Part shown: piece after piece, positions 1 to 11,131 of the stretch
Position numbering within the stretch: position 1 is the first letter of the stretch
Layout: each line of letters starts with the position of its first letter
Assembly (NCBI RefSeq): GCF_036785885.1
Contig: NC_092310.1
Location: 1,116,001-1,180,000 of the forward strand
Source of the DNA: Coffea arabica
Taxonomy: Eukaryota > Streptophyta > Magnoliopsida > Gentianales > Rubiaceae
DNA: 64,000 nt
Direction of reading: 5' to 3'
The notes under the pieces: model-generated
Told to the model about the DNA's origin: nothing
What the model saw: the letters and a program-made list of their open reading frames with translations, nothing else
The model's database searches: none
Made by a program: the position numbers and the translations under genes

Positions 1-672
1 TTGTCTGTGTACGTAACTTAGAAAGTGGATGGACTTTTTCTTTCTTTTTATGTTTTCAAAATCTACTCTAGACTTGCGTATATGCAGATCGGTAAGTTCT
101 AACGTCTAGTGATTGCTTTTTAAATCACCTTGGTTTATTATTGCCATATTTTATTTAAGCTGTTAAATGTTGAAGAAAATATAGATGTAACCCTTGATTA
201 GTTTTCCAAATTTTGGATGAAACGGATTTTCATTTACTCATTCAATTCAATACCGGCCAACAGCCTCTTGGGGATAAAGGAATCAAACCTTGCCTCCCAC
301 CCGTCACTACCAGCCACTATATGTGGCTTTGTCCGACGGTGGTTCCCATGCTACAAACAAATTTATTTCAATTCAATACCAGATTTTACACCTGTGTTTG
401 TAGCCACATTCTGTGGCTTCCTTCATGGTGGTTCTCGTGCGACAAAAAAAAAATTTCAATTCAATACCAGATTTTACACCATGCTCGTATATTTACCCAA
501 TCAAAGTTCATAGCAGTGTTTTGATATTTTCGTTTACTTCGTAGATTTGAATAGTTAAAGTTAAAATTAGAAACTATCTTAATCATTTGTATGATGTATT
601 CCTTGAACAGACCTTGGCTTGAAAATTTGGGGAAATTTTCTTGTAAAAATTGAGATAATGAATTAAGTTTTT
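1..672. repeat. Promoter-side spacer of a B-type GLP gene (left array edge)
   Basis: This AT-rich stretch matches the DNA upstream of B1 (from about 21165), B2, B3 and B4 nearly base for base. It is therefore the distal upstream flank of another B-type GLP gene, whose coding part should lie a few hundred bases left of position 1 on the minus strand. Short frames here come from low-complexity sequence and I see no gene. It differs from the central copies at scattered sites, as expected for an older edge copy. Confidence 0.8.
241..480. repeat. Small repeat cluster with a three-times repeated target-like sequence
   Basis: TTCAATTCAATACC occurs at 241-254, 367-380 and 455-468. The last two copies are parts of a 26-bp perfect direct repeat (367-392 and 455-480). 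The DNA between them ends in an A run, and two half-related segments both contain GCCAC..TGTGGCT and GGTGGTTC. The A-type spacers lack it, so it entered the B spacer after the A/B split. It looks like one or two short SINE-like insertions at one site, but I could not fit Pol III boxes and a tail on the same strand. The same cluster sits upstream of B1-B4. Confidence 0.4.
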
Positions 673-837
673 GATAGACTGCAATTTATCTATTTATTTT
701 ATTATTATTTCCCCTATTACCTGACTTGATGTGGATTAATTGCTGGATTCTACTCATTTTTCTTAATTTACGTATATTTCAGGGAGTAAAACGAAAATAT
801 GATAACAGGTGCCAAATTGACAGGAAAAGAATTCCAG
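673..837. mobile_element. Fragment resembling the start of a Tat-like LTR
   Basis: Absent from the four equivalent spacers. It begins TGATAGACTG and shares a run of landmarks with the first part of the LTR at 51732 (TGATAGG start, TTTCCCCT, GGATTCTACT, GGTGCCAA), so it is a diverged LTR piece. It is flanked by a direct duplication of about 53 bp of spacer: 620-672, and 838-856 continuing after the Reina-like element. That is far longer than the 5 bp made by LTR integration and suggests break repair with filler DNA. Confidence 0.5.
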
Positions 838-856
838 GAAAATTTGGGGAAATTTT

Positions 857-1140
857 TGTTATGACCCAATTCCAGAAATGAAGAAAAGAATTGAGGTGGG
901 GTTTAGGGAAGAGATTAAAGTCAGAAATTAGGGAGAATGAGAAAGGCTTATTGATTTCATCTTCCAGAATGAATCCGTAGTACACGGGAGAAGCTTATTT
1001 ATCAAGCTTCTAGTCACTTCCTATAACAGAATAACTACTTGCTACTCTAGTCGGTTGAGCTGTAACTTCTCCAACTATCCTATGATATCAGAATATTGCC
1101 AAAACATAGCACTAATGGATTTATTATACAAGGCATAACA
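857..1140 (-). repeat. 3' LTR of the Reina-like element
   Basis: 284-bp direct repeat of 6104-6387 with TGTTATG/CATAACA inverted ends. A purine-rich tract (minus-strand AAGGGGGGCAA) sits directly next to it at 1141-1151. Confidence 0.93.
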
Positions 1141-2167
1141 TTGCCCCCCTTAAGAATCCTAGCCCCTACTCCCTAGGATTAAAATCTGGGAATTGTCCCT
1201 TGAGCACCGTCCAATCTTCCCATGTTGCTTCTGCAGGAGGCATGTTCACCCAATGCACCAGTACTTGAGTGATTGCAGAGTTTCCCCTCTTTATCATTCT
1301 TCTATCCAAGATGGCTTGAGGGGCCACCTTCACAGTGCCATCATCCATAACTTGAGGCAAACTACCACTCACGGATACACCCTTAGCAGTCCTTTTCAAC
1401 ATAGATACATGGAATACCGGATGAATGAGAGCATCTGCCGGTAACTCCAGTTTGTAAGCTGCCGGTCCAATCTTCTGTAAAATTTTAAAAGGCCTATAGT
1501 ATTTGGATGAAAGCTTCAGATTTCTTCTAAGTGCTATAGAGCTTTGTCTATATGGTTGAAGCTACAAGTACACCTTATCTCCTACTTCAAAACTTCTCTC
1601 CACCCTATGCTTATCTGCATTCTGCTTCATCCTATTCTGAGCTACCTCCAGATTTTCCTTCAACAGTCTATCCCAATCTTGTCTTTCCTTCACCCAATTT
1701 GCAGCAATTGAGGGGTTTTCTGCAGATGGCAACAAGCTAATTTGAGGGGGAGGATAACCATAAAGAGCCATGAAAGGAGTCATCTGTAAAGCCGAGTGGT
1801 AATTGGTGTTATACCACCACTCAGCTGCAGTCAACCATTGTCTCCATTTGGTGGGCTGCTGGAAGGTCATGCATCTTAGATAGGTCTCTAAGCACCTATT
1901 CAATCTTTCTGTCTGTCCATCAGATTGTGGATGGTAAGCAGATGATAAGCATAACTCGGTACCCACTTTTGAGAATAAGTCCTGCCAAAAAGCACTGGTA
2001 AAAACCTTGTCTCTATCTGAGACTATGCTAAGAGGTAGGCCATGTAATCTGTAAACATGATCAAAGAAGAGCTGAGCTACATCTTGAGCTGTGTAATTGC
2101 TAGTAAGGGATATGAAATGTCCATATTTGGAGAATCTGTCAATGACCACCAGAATGGTGTCATGCCC

Positions 2168-2563
2168 ATGGTTTAAAGTCACGGTCGCGGTCGCGGGCAC
2201 GGCCCGGAACGTTCCACATCGGTCTCGGCATATCAGTCGCGGTTTCGGTGAGACGCAAATTTTAAAGTATTTAATATTCTAAAAATTGTTAATAATATAA
2301 AAAAGTAGGCTAAATAAAAAAAATTAAAAAATAGCAAAAGAAATAGCCAAGTCAATCCGTCGCGGTGTGACTCGGCTGATTTCTCGTCTTGACTCGGGAT
2401 AACTCGGAGTAACTCGGTGTGACTCGGCCGAGTCAATCCGTCGCGGTGACGACTCGGCCGATTTCTCGGCGAGGCAAGTATTTCGGTATCGTTTCGTCAC
2501 GGTATCGCATCGGTAGGGGCCGACACGGTGACGTCTCGGTCTCGGCCGAGACTTCGAACCATG
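2168..2563. mobile_element. Nested GC-rich TIR element, Mutator-like MITE
   Basis: A 396-bp insertion in the integrase region of the Reina-like element. A perfect 9-bp duplication, GTCATGCCC, flanks it at 2159-2167 and 2564-2572. The ends are inverted: ATGGTTTAAAGTC at the left and ATGGTTCGAAGTC read inward from the right. A 9-bp duplication points to the Mutator superfamily. The inside is two GC-rich arms full of CGCGGT, ACTCGG and CTCGGCCGAG words around an A/T-rich centre. It has no coding capacity. A hAT or other superfamily is possible, since the termini do not match a family I can name. Confidence 0.75.
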
Positions 2564-5500
2564 GTCATGCCCCTTAGATTTGGGAAGTCCTTCTATAAAA
2601 TCCAGGGAAATATGCTGCCACGCTTGTTCAGGTATTAGTAAGGGTTGTAGTAGTCCCAGATATTTTCCTGACTCTGCTTTACTCCTTTTACAAGTATCAC
2701 AGGCCTGCACCATTTGTTCCACATCTCTTTTCATTCCTGGCCAGTAAAAATACAGCTTCATTCTATGATAGGTGCCACTATTACCGGAATGACCACCAAC
2801 TGGAGAATCATGCATGCATTCCATCAGCTTCCTCCTCAGATCAGTAGCATTCCCCACAAAAATTCTACCCTTGAACTTGATGATACCATGCTCATAAGTA
2901 TAATCTGTCGAAGAGACTCCATTAGTGGACAGATTTAGCAATAGTTCCTTAGCATTAGCATCTCCATTGTAGCTCTGAGTAACTTCCTGGAGCCATGCAG
3001 GCCTCACTACTGATATTGCATTCAATTCAATTTGCTCATTTTCACCCCTTCTTGACAAGGCATCAGCAACAATATTTTCCCTTCCCCTCCTGTACTGAAT
3101 CTCATAATCCATTCCCATCAGTTTAGAGAGCCATTTTTGTTGTAAGGGAGTAGTGATTCTCTGGTCTAGCACATATTTGAGACTTTCATGGTCCGTCTTA
3201 ATGATAAAATGTGCTCCCATCAAATAATGCCTCCATTTGGTCACTGCAACAATTAGGGACAGCAACTCCTTCTCATATATTCACATCCCAAGATTTTTAT
3301 TTGCTAGTACCTGACTCATATATGCTATTGGTCTTCCTTGTTGCATCAACACAGCTCCTAGAGCTTTTTGGCTGGCATCAGTCTCTAGGATGAAAGGTTT
3401 AGTAAAATCCGGTAATGCTAATACAGGGGTAGAACTCATGGCACATTTCAACTGGCAGAAAGCATTCTTAGCTTCGGTACTCCACTCAAAGGAATCTTTC
3501 TTTAACAAATCAGTCAAAGGTTTAGCTATCAACCCATAGCCCTTAACAAACCTTCGATAATACCCGGTCAACCCAAGAAAACCCCTTAATGCTTTGACAG
3601 AATCAGGTCGTGGCCAGGATACCATGCTCTCTACCTTTGTAGGATCAGTTACTACTCCATCCTTGGTGACGATGTGTCCCAAGTACTCAACCTGTGGCTG
3701 ACCAAAAGTGCATTTGGAGAGTTTGGCATAAAGTTTATGATATCTGAGAGTGTCCAGAACTTGTTTAAGGTGAATAAGATAGGTAGTCAAATCTGGGCTA
3801 TATACTAAAATATCATCAAAGAAGACTAATACGAATTTTCTGAGGAAAGGGCTAAAAATTGAATTCATGAGTGCTTGAAAGGTTGTCGGGGCATTAGTAA
3901 GCCCAAATGGCATAACAAGGAATTCAAACAATCCAGTGTGAGTTCGAAAGGCTGTTTTGGGTATATCATGGGGATGCATTCTGATCTGGTGATAACTAGA
4001 TCTGAGATCAATTTTGGAAAATACTTTGGAACCATGGAGCTCGTCCAAGAGATCATCAATGATAGGGATGTGAAATTTGTCCTTAATGGTGATTTCATTT
4101 AACTGTCTATAATCAATACAAAACCTCCAGGTTTCATCTTTTTTTTAACTAGCAAGACAGGTGAAGCGAAAGGGCTATGACTAAGCTGAATAATGCCATT
4201 AACTAGCATTTCCTGAACTTGTTTTTCAATTTCATTCTTATGAGTATGGGAATATCTATAAGGAATCAACTTGAAAGGTTTAGAATCTGGCTTAAGGGGT
4301 ATCTTGTGATCTAATTGTCTAACAGGGGGTAAGGTGGAAGGTTCTCCAAACACATCAGTATAATCAGCCAAGAGTGCACTTATGGAGTCATCAGTGTGAG
4401 ATGTTACCTCAGGAGTATCAACTGCTAGAACACAGGGCCTGCGGGAGAGTTTCTTTCTTCTTCCGTCTCAGAAACTTTTGGACAGTTTTTCCCTTCCTCA
4501 GTTTGATGTCTGTCTCTCTCAAATCTCCTTGTAGCTTCACTTCCTGCCCTCCTTGATTAAAGGAGAATTGTAGATGCTTGAAATCAAAAGTTACAGGACT
4601 GTGCTCTCTCATCCAATCGACCCCCAATACCATATCGTACGGCTCAATTGCAAGCACATATGCATCATGAGTGAATGTATGCCCTTGCATTTCCCAGGTC
4701 ATCCGTGGAACCCAGCTATTACACTGTAGCACCTGCCCATTAGCCACCTTGACTGCGAACAGTTTCCTTGGTACTACTAATTGAGGATTTTCCTCGAACA
4801 CTGAAGCTTTAACAAAAGTGTGAGAACTTCCTCCATCCAAAAATATTGAGAGCGGTTTCCCATTAAATTTCCCCTTCAGTTTGATAGTGCCCTGCAGCAG
4901 TTCACCAGTCATAGAGTGGATGGAAAATTCTACATCTTTATGACTACTGGCCCACTATATTCTATCACTTCCCCTTCGGTCAAGATTGATTCCTCCAATT
5001 TCCCTTTGTCTTCATCATCAACGAGTAACATGTGGATCCCCTTCCTACTACATACATGCCCGGGCCCATATCTATCCCCACATTTGAAGTACAAATTATT
5101 GGCCTTTCTGTACTGCAATTCTGATGGGGATATTTTCTGGAACATAGAGATCCCCCTCTTTTACTACTCTCGGCTCCTTCGAGAGCATGATTAACTCTAG
5201 GTGAAGGCAGAGCGAAGCTCTTGGGAGCCATCTTCTGTTTCTTGGTGAATAATTCAAAGGTCTTTTCCTGCATTCTCGCTGTCTCAAAGGCATCTAACAG
5301 AGTTCTTGTGCATTTTGACGGATATCTTGAGCTCTTCAGATAACCCACTCAAGAAGCAAGAGATAAAGAAAGGTTCTGTAAGTCCTGGGGTCTTGATCAA
5401 AACTCTAGCCTTGAGCTCTTCGAATTTCTCCTGATACGTTAAAACGGTGGAGGTTTGCTGCAATTTACTGAACTCTTCTACTGCATCATCTTGTCCCACT

Positions 5501-6089
5501 TCTCCAAATCTCTTTATGAGTGCTTCTTCAAACTCAGGCCAAGAAAGCTTACTTAGACCCATCTTGAACCCTTGAAACCATATATCTGCCTTATCCTCTA
5601 AATGCATTTCTATCACATCGAACCATTGTTCCTCTGCCACATGATATATATGAAAATATTTGATACATTTCCTCAGCCATTCTCGGGGATTTCCCCCTCT
5701 GAACAGAGGAAATTCCACCTTAGGAACAGGGGCGTGAAAATTCTTCCTTACTCCACGTTCTTGATGAGGCTCGTCCAACCAAATTACGTTCCGATTACCC
5801 GATCGATTTGGAGACTTCTCTGCGTTACTGCCGGGACCCAAAATTCCCTTATCTCCATTGATGGTTCGCATGAGATTGCCATATTGAGTAAACACAGTTG
5901 CTACTAGGGTCTTCAATTCTGCAGTGATAGTCTCCAGTCGTTCATCAGTCTGCTTCCTATTCAAAAGAGAATCTTCAATGAATTCCTGCAGTTTGTTCTC
6001 TTGACGTTTGATCTGTTCCTCCAGAGCTTTGAATCTTGTACCTTCGGCCATGATGGGCAATCAAAAGCTACTGAATCCGAGGATCAGTA

Positions 6090-6101
6090 GCTCTGATACC
6101 A
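6090..6101 (-). other. Primer binding site of the Reina-like element
   Basis: On the minus strand this reads TGGTATCAGAGC, complementary to the 3' end of plant initiator methionine tRNA, two bases inside the 5' LTR. It fixes the orientation of the element. Confidence 0.9.
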
Positions 6102-6103
6102 AA

Positions 6104-6387
6104 TGTTATGACCCGATTCCATAAATGAAGAAAAGAATTGAGGTGGGGTTTAGGGAAGAGAGAAAAGTCAGAAATTAGGGAGCATGAGAAAGGCTTATTG
6201 ATTTCATCTTCCAGAATGAATCCGTAATACATGGGAGAAGCTTATTTATCAAGCTTCTAGTCACTTCCTGTAACAGAATAACTAGTTGCTACTCTAGTCG
6301 GTTGAGCTGTAACTTCTCCAACTATCCTATGATATGAGAATACCGCCAAAACATAGCACTAATGGATTTATTATACAAGGCATAACA
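6104..6387 (-). repeat. 5' LTR of the Reina-like element
   Basis: 284-bp partner of 857-1140, followed by the second copy of the ATTTT target duplication. Confidence 0.93.
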
Positions 6388-8229
6388 ATTTTCATGTAAA
6401 AATTGAGATAATGAATTAAGTTTTTATGAATATTCATTAACCAACGTTGTAGAGAATTAGCACATGTATCAATATATCAATTATAGTATTTATCAAACTT
6501 AGTTACTCATATATGATTAAAATAATAGTTCAAATGAAAAAAAAAATGACACTTCTTGTCCCCCAATGTTAACGAGTTGTAAAATTTCCATCCCTAGTGT
6601 TTCATTGAAAGCACATTTAGTCCCTATAATTTCAATTTGCTACCAATTTATTAGAGCAAATCAACCAATTTGGATGGGAAGTTTTTTGCAAATAACTCAT
6701 TTAGTCCTTTTACATTTTATGTAAAGTATCTTTAGTCCATGGTCTTTTATTTTGTCTCACTTAGTCTTTTTACATTTTTTATAACACTAAACTTAGTTCT
6801 TATTTCACTTCCACCACCCAGCAGCGTTAAAAAGTTTTGATCAGAATTTCAACTTTCTCCTCAACAAAAAATTCTTTAATTTTTTGGCAAAGGAAGGGTA
6901 AGATTTAAGAAACCGGGGGGGGGGGGAAGATGTTTTGAACCTAGGGCTAATTAATACGGTTTAAATCTTAACACTACATTAAAGCCTCCTTGGCAAACTT
7001 TCTTCTCTTTTCTTTTGTTTTCTTTTGTTTTAATATTATTTTTATTTTTAGTTTTTACTTTGTTCAACTATTTTCCTTTCTTAACATAATTTCTTGTTTT
7101 GCTCTAGTCCCCATTCTTTTTTTTGCATTTAGCACTTTTACTATTTTTTTAAGCACCAAAACTTCCTTTGCAGAAAAACTTTTTTCACCTTCAAATTAGG
7201 TAGCTTTAAAAGCATGACAAAAGGTTCGACTATTCTTTAGAAAAAAAATCTTTTCTTTTTTGTCATTTCTTTTCAAATATTCTTTTTCCCTTTTTTTTAA
7301 AAACTATTTTCAACTATTTTTTGCTATTTTTTGAATTAATCTTTTTTGTATTGTTAGTGTAGCAATTTTATTACACTAGCTAGTGTAGATGTATGCCAAA
7401 TAATCTTTATTCAAATTTCAAATTCTTTCATTTGCACATATGGCATGTGTTCCAGTTTGCTTGTGTAAAAAAATTGCTACACTAATAATATAGAAAAGAT
7501 TAATTATTATTTCTCTATAATTTCTTCCTTTTCTCTTTTATAAAAGAGGAGGACGAAGAGTAACACGAATGAGAGACACATAGAAGATAAAGAAAGAGAG
7601 GGAGAGTGAGAAAGAGAGGGAAGCTGCCGAGACTAAATGTGTTCAAGAAAAGCTGAAAATGTGAGTAATTGAGATACCCCAAATTGGTCCAAATCAAAAT
7701 ATAGGGTAACTTACCTGAAATTTTGAAAATGGTTGTGTTATCCGAATATAGTTGACATAAATAGGTTGGAATATTGTTTTTAATTTTTTTAAAACAATGG
7801 TCATTTGAACCTACCTATATATGTGTATATGATTGGTTAGGGTAAAAATTCAATCTCTAACTATTTAATCATTTACTTGCAAATTAAGTTAGGAGATCCA
7901 TTGCACATTTATATTTTCTTTTTGACTTATGAATTAAACCAGTAAATCTTAACTCTCTGTTACATTTTTCAAATGTTACATTCATTGTCACTAATTCCAT
8001 TCACTCCACTACTCTTGGTACTTTTCCTCTATTCAAAATTACTTTTCCTTGCTCATTTTTTTTATTGACCTATCCTGTTTGGTTGTGGAGCAACCTACTG
8101 TCGTTGAAAAATGGCTTGGTAGTTTTAAGAAATGGAGAAAAGGAAACAAAATGTTTAGAATATTCAGTATTTTAGTTATGTTATGTGCATAAATTATGTA
8201 ATATTTTAATCATGTATTTTGTTGATGAG
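6388..8229. repeat. B-type spacer, continued
   Basis: Resumes the array spacer after the Reina-like element and matches about 21812-24569 upstream of B1. It is AT-rich with long T and A runs and a G run near 6917. I see no gene. It lacks the 860-bp TIR element found at 23226, 32432 and 41639, so this copy keeps the empty site (near 7797). Confidence 0.85.
7351..7488. mobile_element. 138-bp MITE with about 24-bp terminal inverted repeats
   Basis: Left end TTAGTGTAGCAATTTTATTA and right end GCTACACTAATAA are mutually complementary over about two dozen bases. Copies sit at the same place in every B spacer. A decayed version is recognisable in the A spacers (around 18780-18920), so the insertion predates the A/B duplication. 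Superfamily not resolved. Confidence 0.6.
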
Positions 8230-9979
8230 TGACGGGTATTTTACATACGTGCAAGCTAAAAAAATACCGAATTACACCCGTTCACTGCAAGTATACAGAT
8301 CAACTAGTAGTTTAGGGTATATATCGGGTCGATCCCACAAGGAAGAGTGAACAATTACCGGTATTACTAAAGCTTCTCTATTATTTAGACTATCAACGAA
8401 TTATAGCAAATTAAAACCTATTGAAATTATACAAGAAAATAGCAAATAAAAGCTCCTTAGGTTGTGGCATCCCTAACTACTCATGCAAGTGCTATATTTG
8501 GATCATTTAGTACTACATCTAGGCTAGTTATGGTGTAATTTCTTTATGCATTTGAAACCTACTTTCGTAGTGAATCAACTATACTCATAACTAATCCATA
8601 CCTATTTTCATGGTTATGAAATTAGCTACAAGTTCATTTCTTCAATGAAATTACATGAAATGAATCACTAAAAACCACATAAGTGCACCTCTACTTTCGT
8701 GAGTGTACTCCTTATGTTTAGCACTTCTTGAACTAGTGTTAAATCTCAATTTTCATTGCAGAAACAACACCTTAGATCATCACAATCAATGGTACCAGAT
8801 TAATCATGATTTAAGAAGCCAAAGTGCTAAATAACTTGCTCAAATCATAGCAATCAAATAACCAAATAATAAACACTAACAATTATAGGAAGTTCAACCA
8901 AACCCAAGGCTTAAACTTTAGATACACATATTACACACAAAATCCAGAACTTGTATATTAACTAAACTTGGAATCAAATACAAAAGATAAAGAGTTTGGA
9001 AGGAATACAACCCTTGTCACATGAGCTTTCTTCCTTGCCTTCTTCATCCTCCATCTTCATCCTAATCTAGATAATAAACAAGAATGGATGAACTATACTA
9101 CTCTATACTAAGCTAAACTAATACTAGGAAGATGAAAGAGCTACATTTCTGCAGCTTCAAGCTTTCTCCCGTAGCTCACTCTCTATTTTTCTGCTATGAA
9201 CTCCAATCTCTGCTATCTACTCCAATCTCTTGCTCTATATTATTGGATCCCCTTCAATCTTGCAATCTTGGCTATTTTATGATGAAATATGGTCAAGAAA
9301 TGAGGATTACATCTCCCTTTTACAGCTGGGAATGTTTCTCACATGTATAGCATCACATGTGAGTTGGTGGAGGTGAAATTGAGTTTTACGCGTACAAAGC
9401 AGCCTTTTCTGACCACAATCCGGCCAGGAATAGCTCTGCTCCGATTTTGACTCAACTTCAACTGAACTTTTCTTGATGATAAAAGCTGATTTAGCTCTTG
9501 ACCAAAACATAAAACTTGTAGCCCTTTGAGTTAGCTTTCCAATGCATCAAGAATCACCTCATTTGGATCTGTGTAGGCTGAGAAATGACCGAAATACCCT
9601 TACCTGCTCATTGCCCTGTTCCAGTTTCGACCAGTAGAAATTTGCTATTGTAATTCGGCATTTTGACCTGGAAAACCTTCAAACTGGATTTAGATGTCTT
9701 CACCAAAGTTGTAGATCTATCTCTTATCTTCAAATTGGTTCAAGAATCATCTTAATCCGATCACTGTAGCTCAAGTTATAGCCGAAATACGAAAATGTGT
9801 CAAAACTGTCAAAATACACAAAATCCAAGTAAAAAGTGATAAAAACCTCATTTAATCACTTAAAAGCATTTTTCACCAATTATAGCCAAAATGATTCATA
9901 TTCTTCCAATAATATAACCAAAGTGACTAAAAATAATATAAAATATCATACAATTATTACGTAAATTAGTCACTTATCA
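8230..9979 (-). repeat. Complete 3' LTR of element T1
   Basis: 1750 bp, TG...CA termini, bounded by the ATGAG duplication on one side and a polypurine tract on the other. A TATA-like TAGTATAGTT (minus strand, around 9090-9100) lies 33-40 nt before position 9060, where the shared part with the right-hand repeat begins. This makes 9060 a reasonable transcript start (start of R). Confidence 0.8.
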
Positions 9980-10017
9980 AACTCCCCCACACTTAAATCA
10001 TTGCTTGTCCTCAAGCA
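9980..10017 (-). other. Polypurine tract and conserved GAGGACAAGC motif of T1
   Basis: On the minus strand this reads TTGAGGACAAGCAATGATTT then AAGTGTGGGGGAGTT, directly before the LTR. The same arrangement occurs at 57314-57350 in the second Tat-like element. Confidence 0.75.
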
Positions 10018-10336
10018 ATTCACACATAATCAAATGCAATGATTCAAGAGGTGAAACAATATATGCACTTTGTCCAATTTAATTCCTCAAGACTTGGAAA
10101 ATAATCATTATACAATTATTCAATTTACACTAAATACTCATAATATCAAGTAAAGGAAGATAATTATACCCTAAATTCAACAAGTTAAACTTAATCTCTT
10201 ACCCTAACTTAATTTTACAAATAAGCAAATCACATAGTCGATTTATAGCCTTTCTCCTCCTATAATCATCTTTTTCTCAAAATTTTACATCTAAGAGGGA
10301 TTTATTCATACTAATTTTACTTAATTAGTGAGAATG

Positions 10337-10480
10337 CCTTTTTACGCGAAAATCGACACTTTTAGGTGAAGATCCCCGGTTACTCAACATTTCACTTATT
10401 CAAGTTGCTAATGCATACTCTTAATTCAAGTACCTTTTTACGCGAATGTCGACATTTGTAGATGCCAACCCCCGGTTACT
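10337..10480 (-). repeat. Paired GTAACCGGG...TTCGCGT motif in T1
   Basis: Two blocks about 96 nt apart, each reading on the minus strand AGTAACCGGGG, a short gap, GTGTCGA or ATGTCGA, then TTCGCGTAAAAA. They occupy about 10337-10385 and 10432-10481. The same pair occurs at 56790-56928 in the second element, where the surrounding sequence is otherwise poorly conserved. Function unknown. Confidence 0.65.
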
Positions 10481-11094
10481 TGGTACGAGAATCATTGGAG
10501 TAGAACAAATTTTTTTTTTTTTTTACTTTCTTTTTTTCTCTTTTTTTTTCTTTTTTTTTTAATAAAAGACAATAAATAGATGTTCCCTCTTAGAAAATAT
10601 ATAAGACTACTCAAAGGAGGAGTATAACCTTATCGACTATATCAATCACTTACTTGCAAAATTAAGTAAAGAGAAGAAATCTCATTAAACATGTAAAATT
10701 ATAGGCATAATTTTCCTCACTTTATCCAATATATTTTCTAAAATGCAAAAATCCTAATTGCATAATACTATTTCCAAGTTAAATGAGGACTAAACCTTCC
10801 AAAATACATATAACATTTCAACAATTGGAAGAATAAGGTTGGAACAATTAGCCCTTTTTGAATGAAAATGCAAGAATTTGAAGAACTTTTGGGCCATAGT
10901 GAAATATTGGAAAAGATTTTAGAAAAATTTTTACAGAGTTTCTCCTTATAAATGGAAGAAAACTCCCTGCCAACAAACCTATTTTCTAGCAAATTATCCA
11001 CATGGCAAGCATTTCAAACACAATTCCAACATTTCCAAGCATTTAAATCCACAAAATATCATCACCTAGCAAGTAAATGCAAGTTTAAATATTT

Positions 11095-11131
11095 CCTCCC
11101 CCACACTTAAACTTCACATTGTCCTCAATGT
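11095..11131 (-). other. Second, internal polypurine-like motif of T1
   Basis: On the minus strand it reads ACATTGAGGACAATGTGAAG then TTTAAGTGTGGGGGAGG, a near copy of the tract beside the LTR about 1.1 kb away. A counterpart lies at 56319-56355 in the second Tat-like element. Confidence 0.6.

Larger units (their letters stand above)
857..6387 (-). mobile_element. Ty3/Gypsy chromovirus, Reina-like LTR retrotransposon (fossil)
   Basis: A 5.5-kb element with 284-bp LTRs (TGTTATG...CATAACA) and a 5-bp ATTTT target duplication on both sides (852-856, 6388-6392). Read on the minus strand, the parts in order are: initiator-Met primer site next to the right LTR, gag (about 6060-5000), aspartic protease (about 4910-4420), reverse transcriptase and RNase H (about 4370-2900), integrase (about 2900-1560, interrupted by a nested element), a C-terminal chromodomain (about 1400-1166) and a polypurine tract beside the left LTR. 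Small LTRs, size and chromodomain fit the Reina clade. It is broken, with about six or seven breaks including the nested insertion. The LTRs differ at about 12 of 284 sites by eye (about 4 percent), which suggests an age of one to a few million years. Confidence 0.93.
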
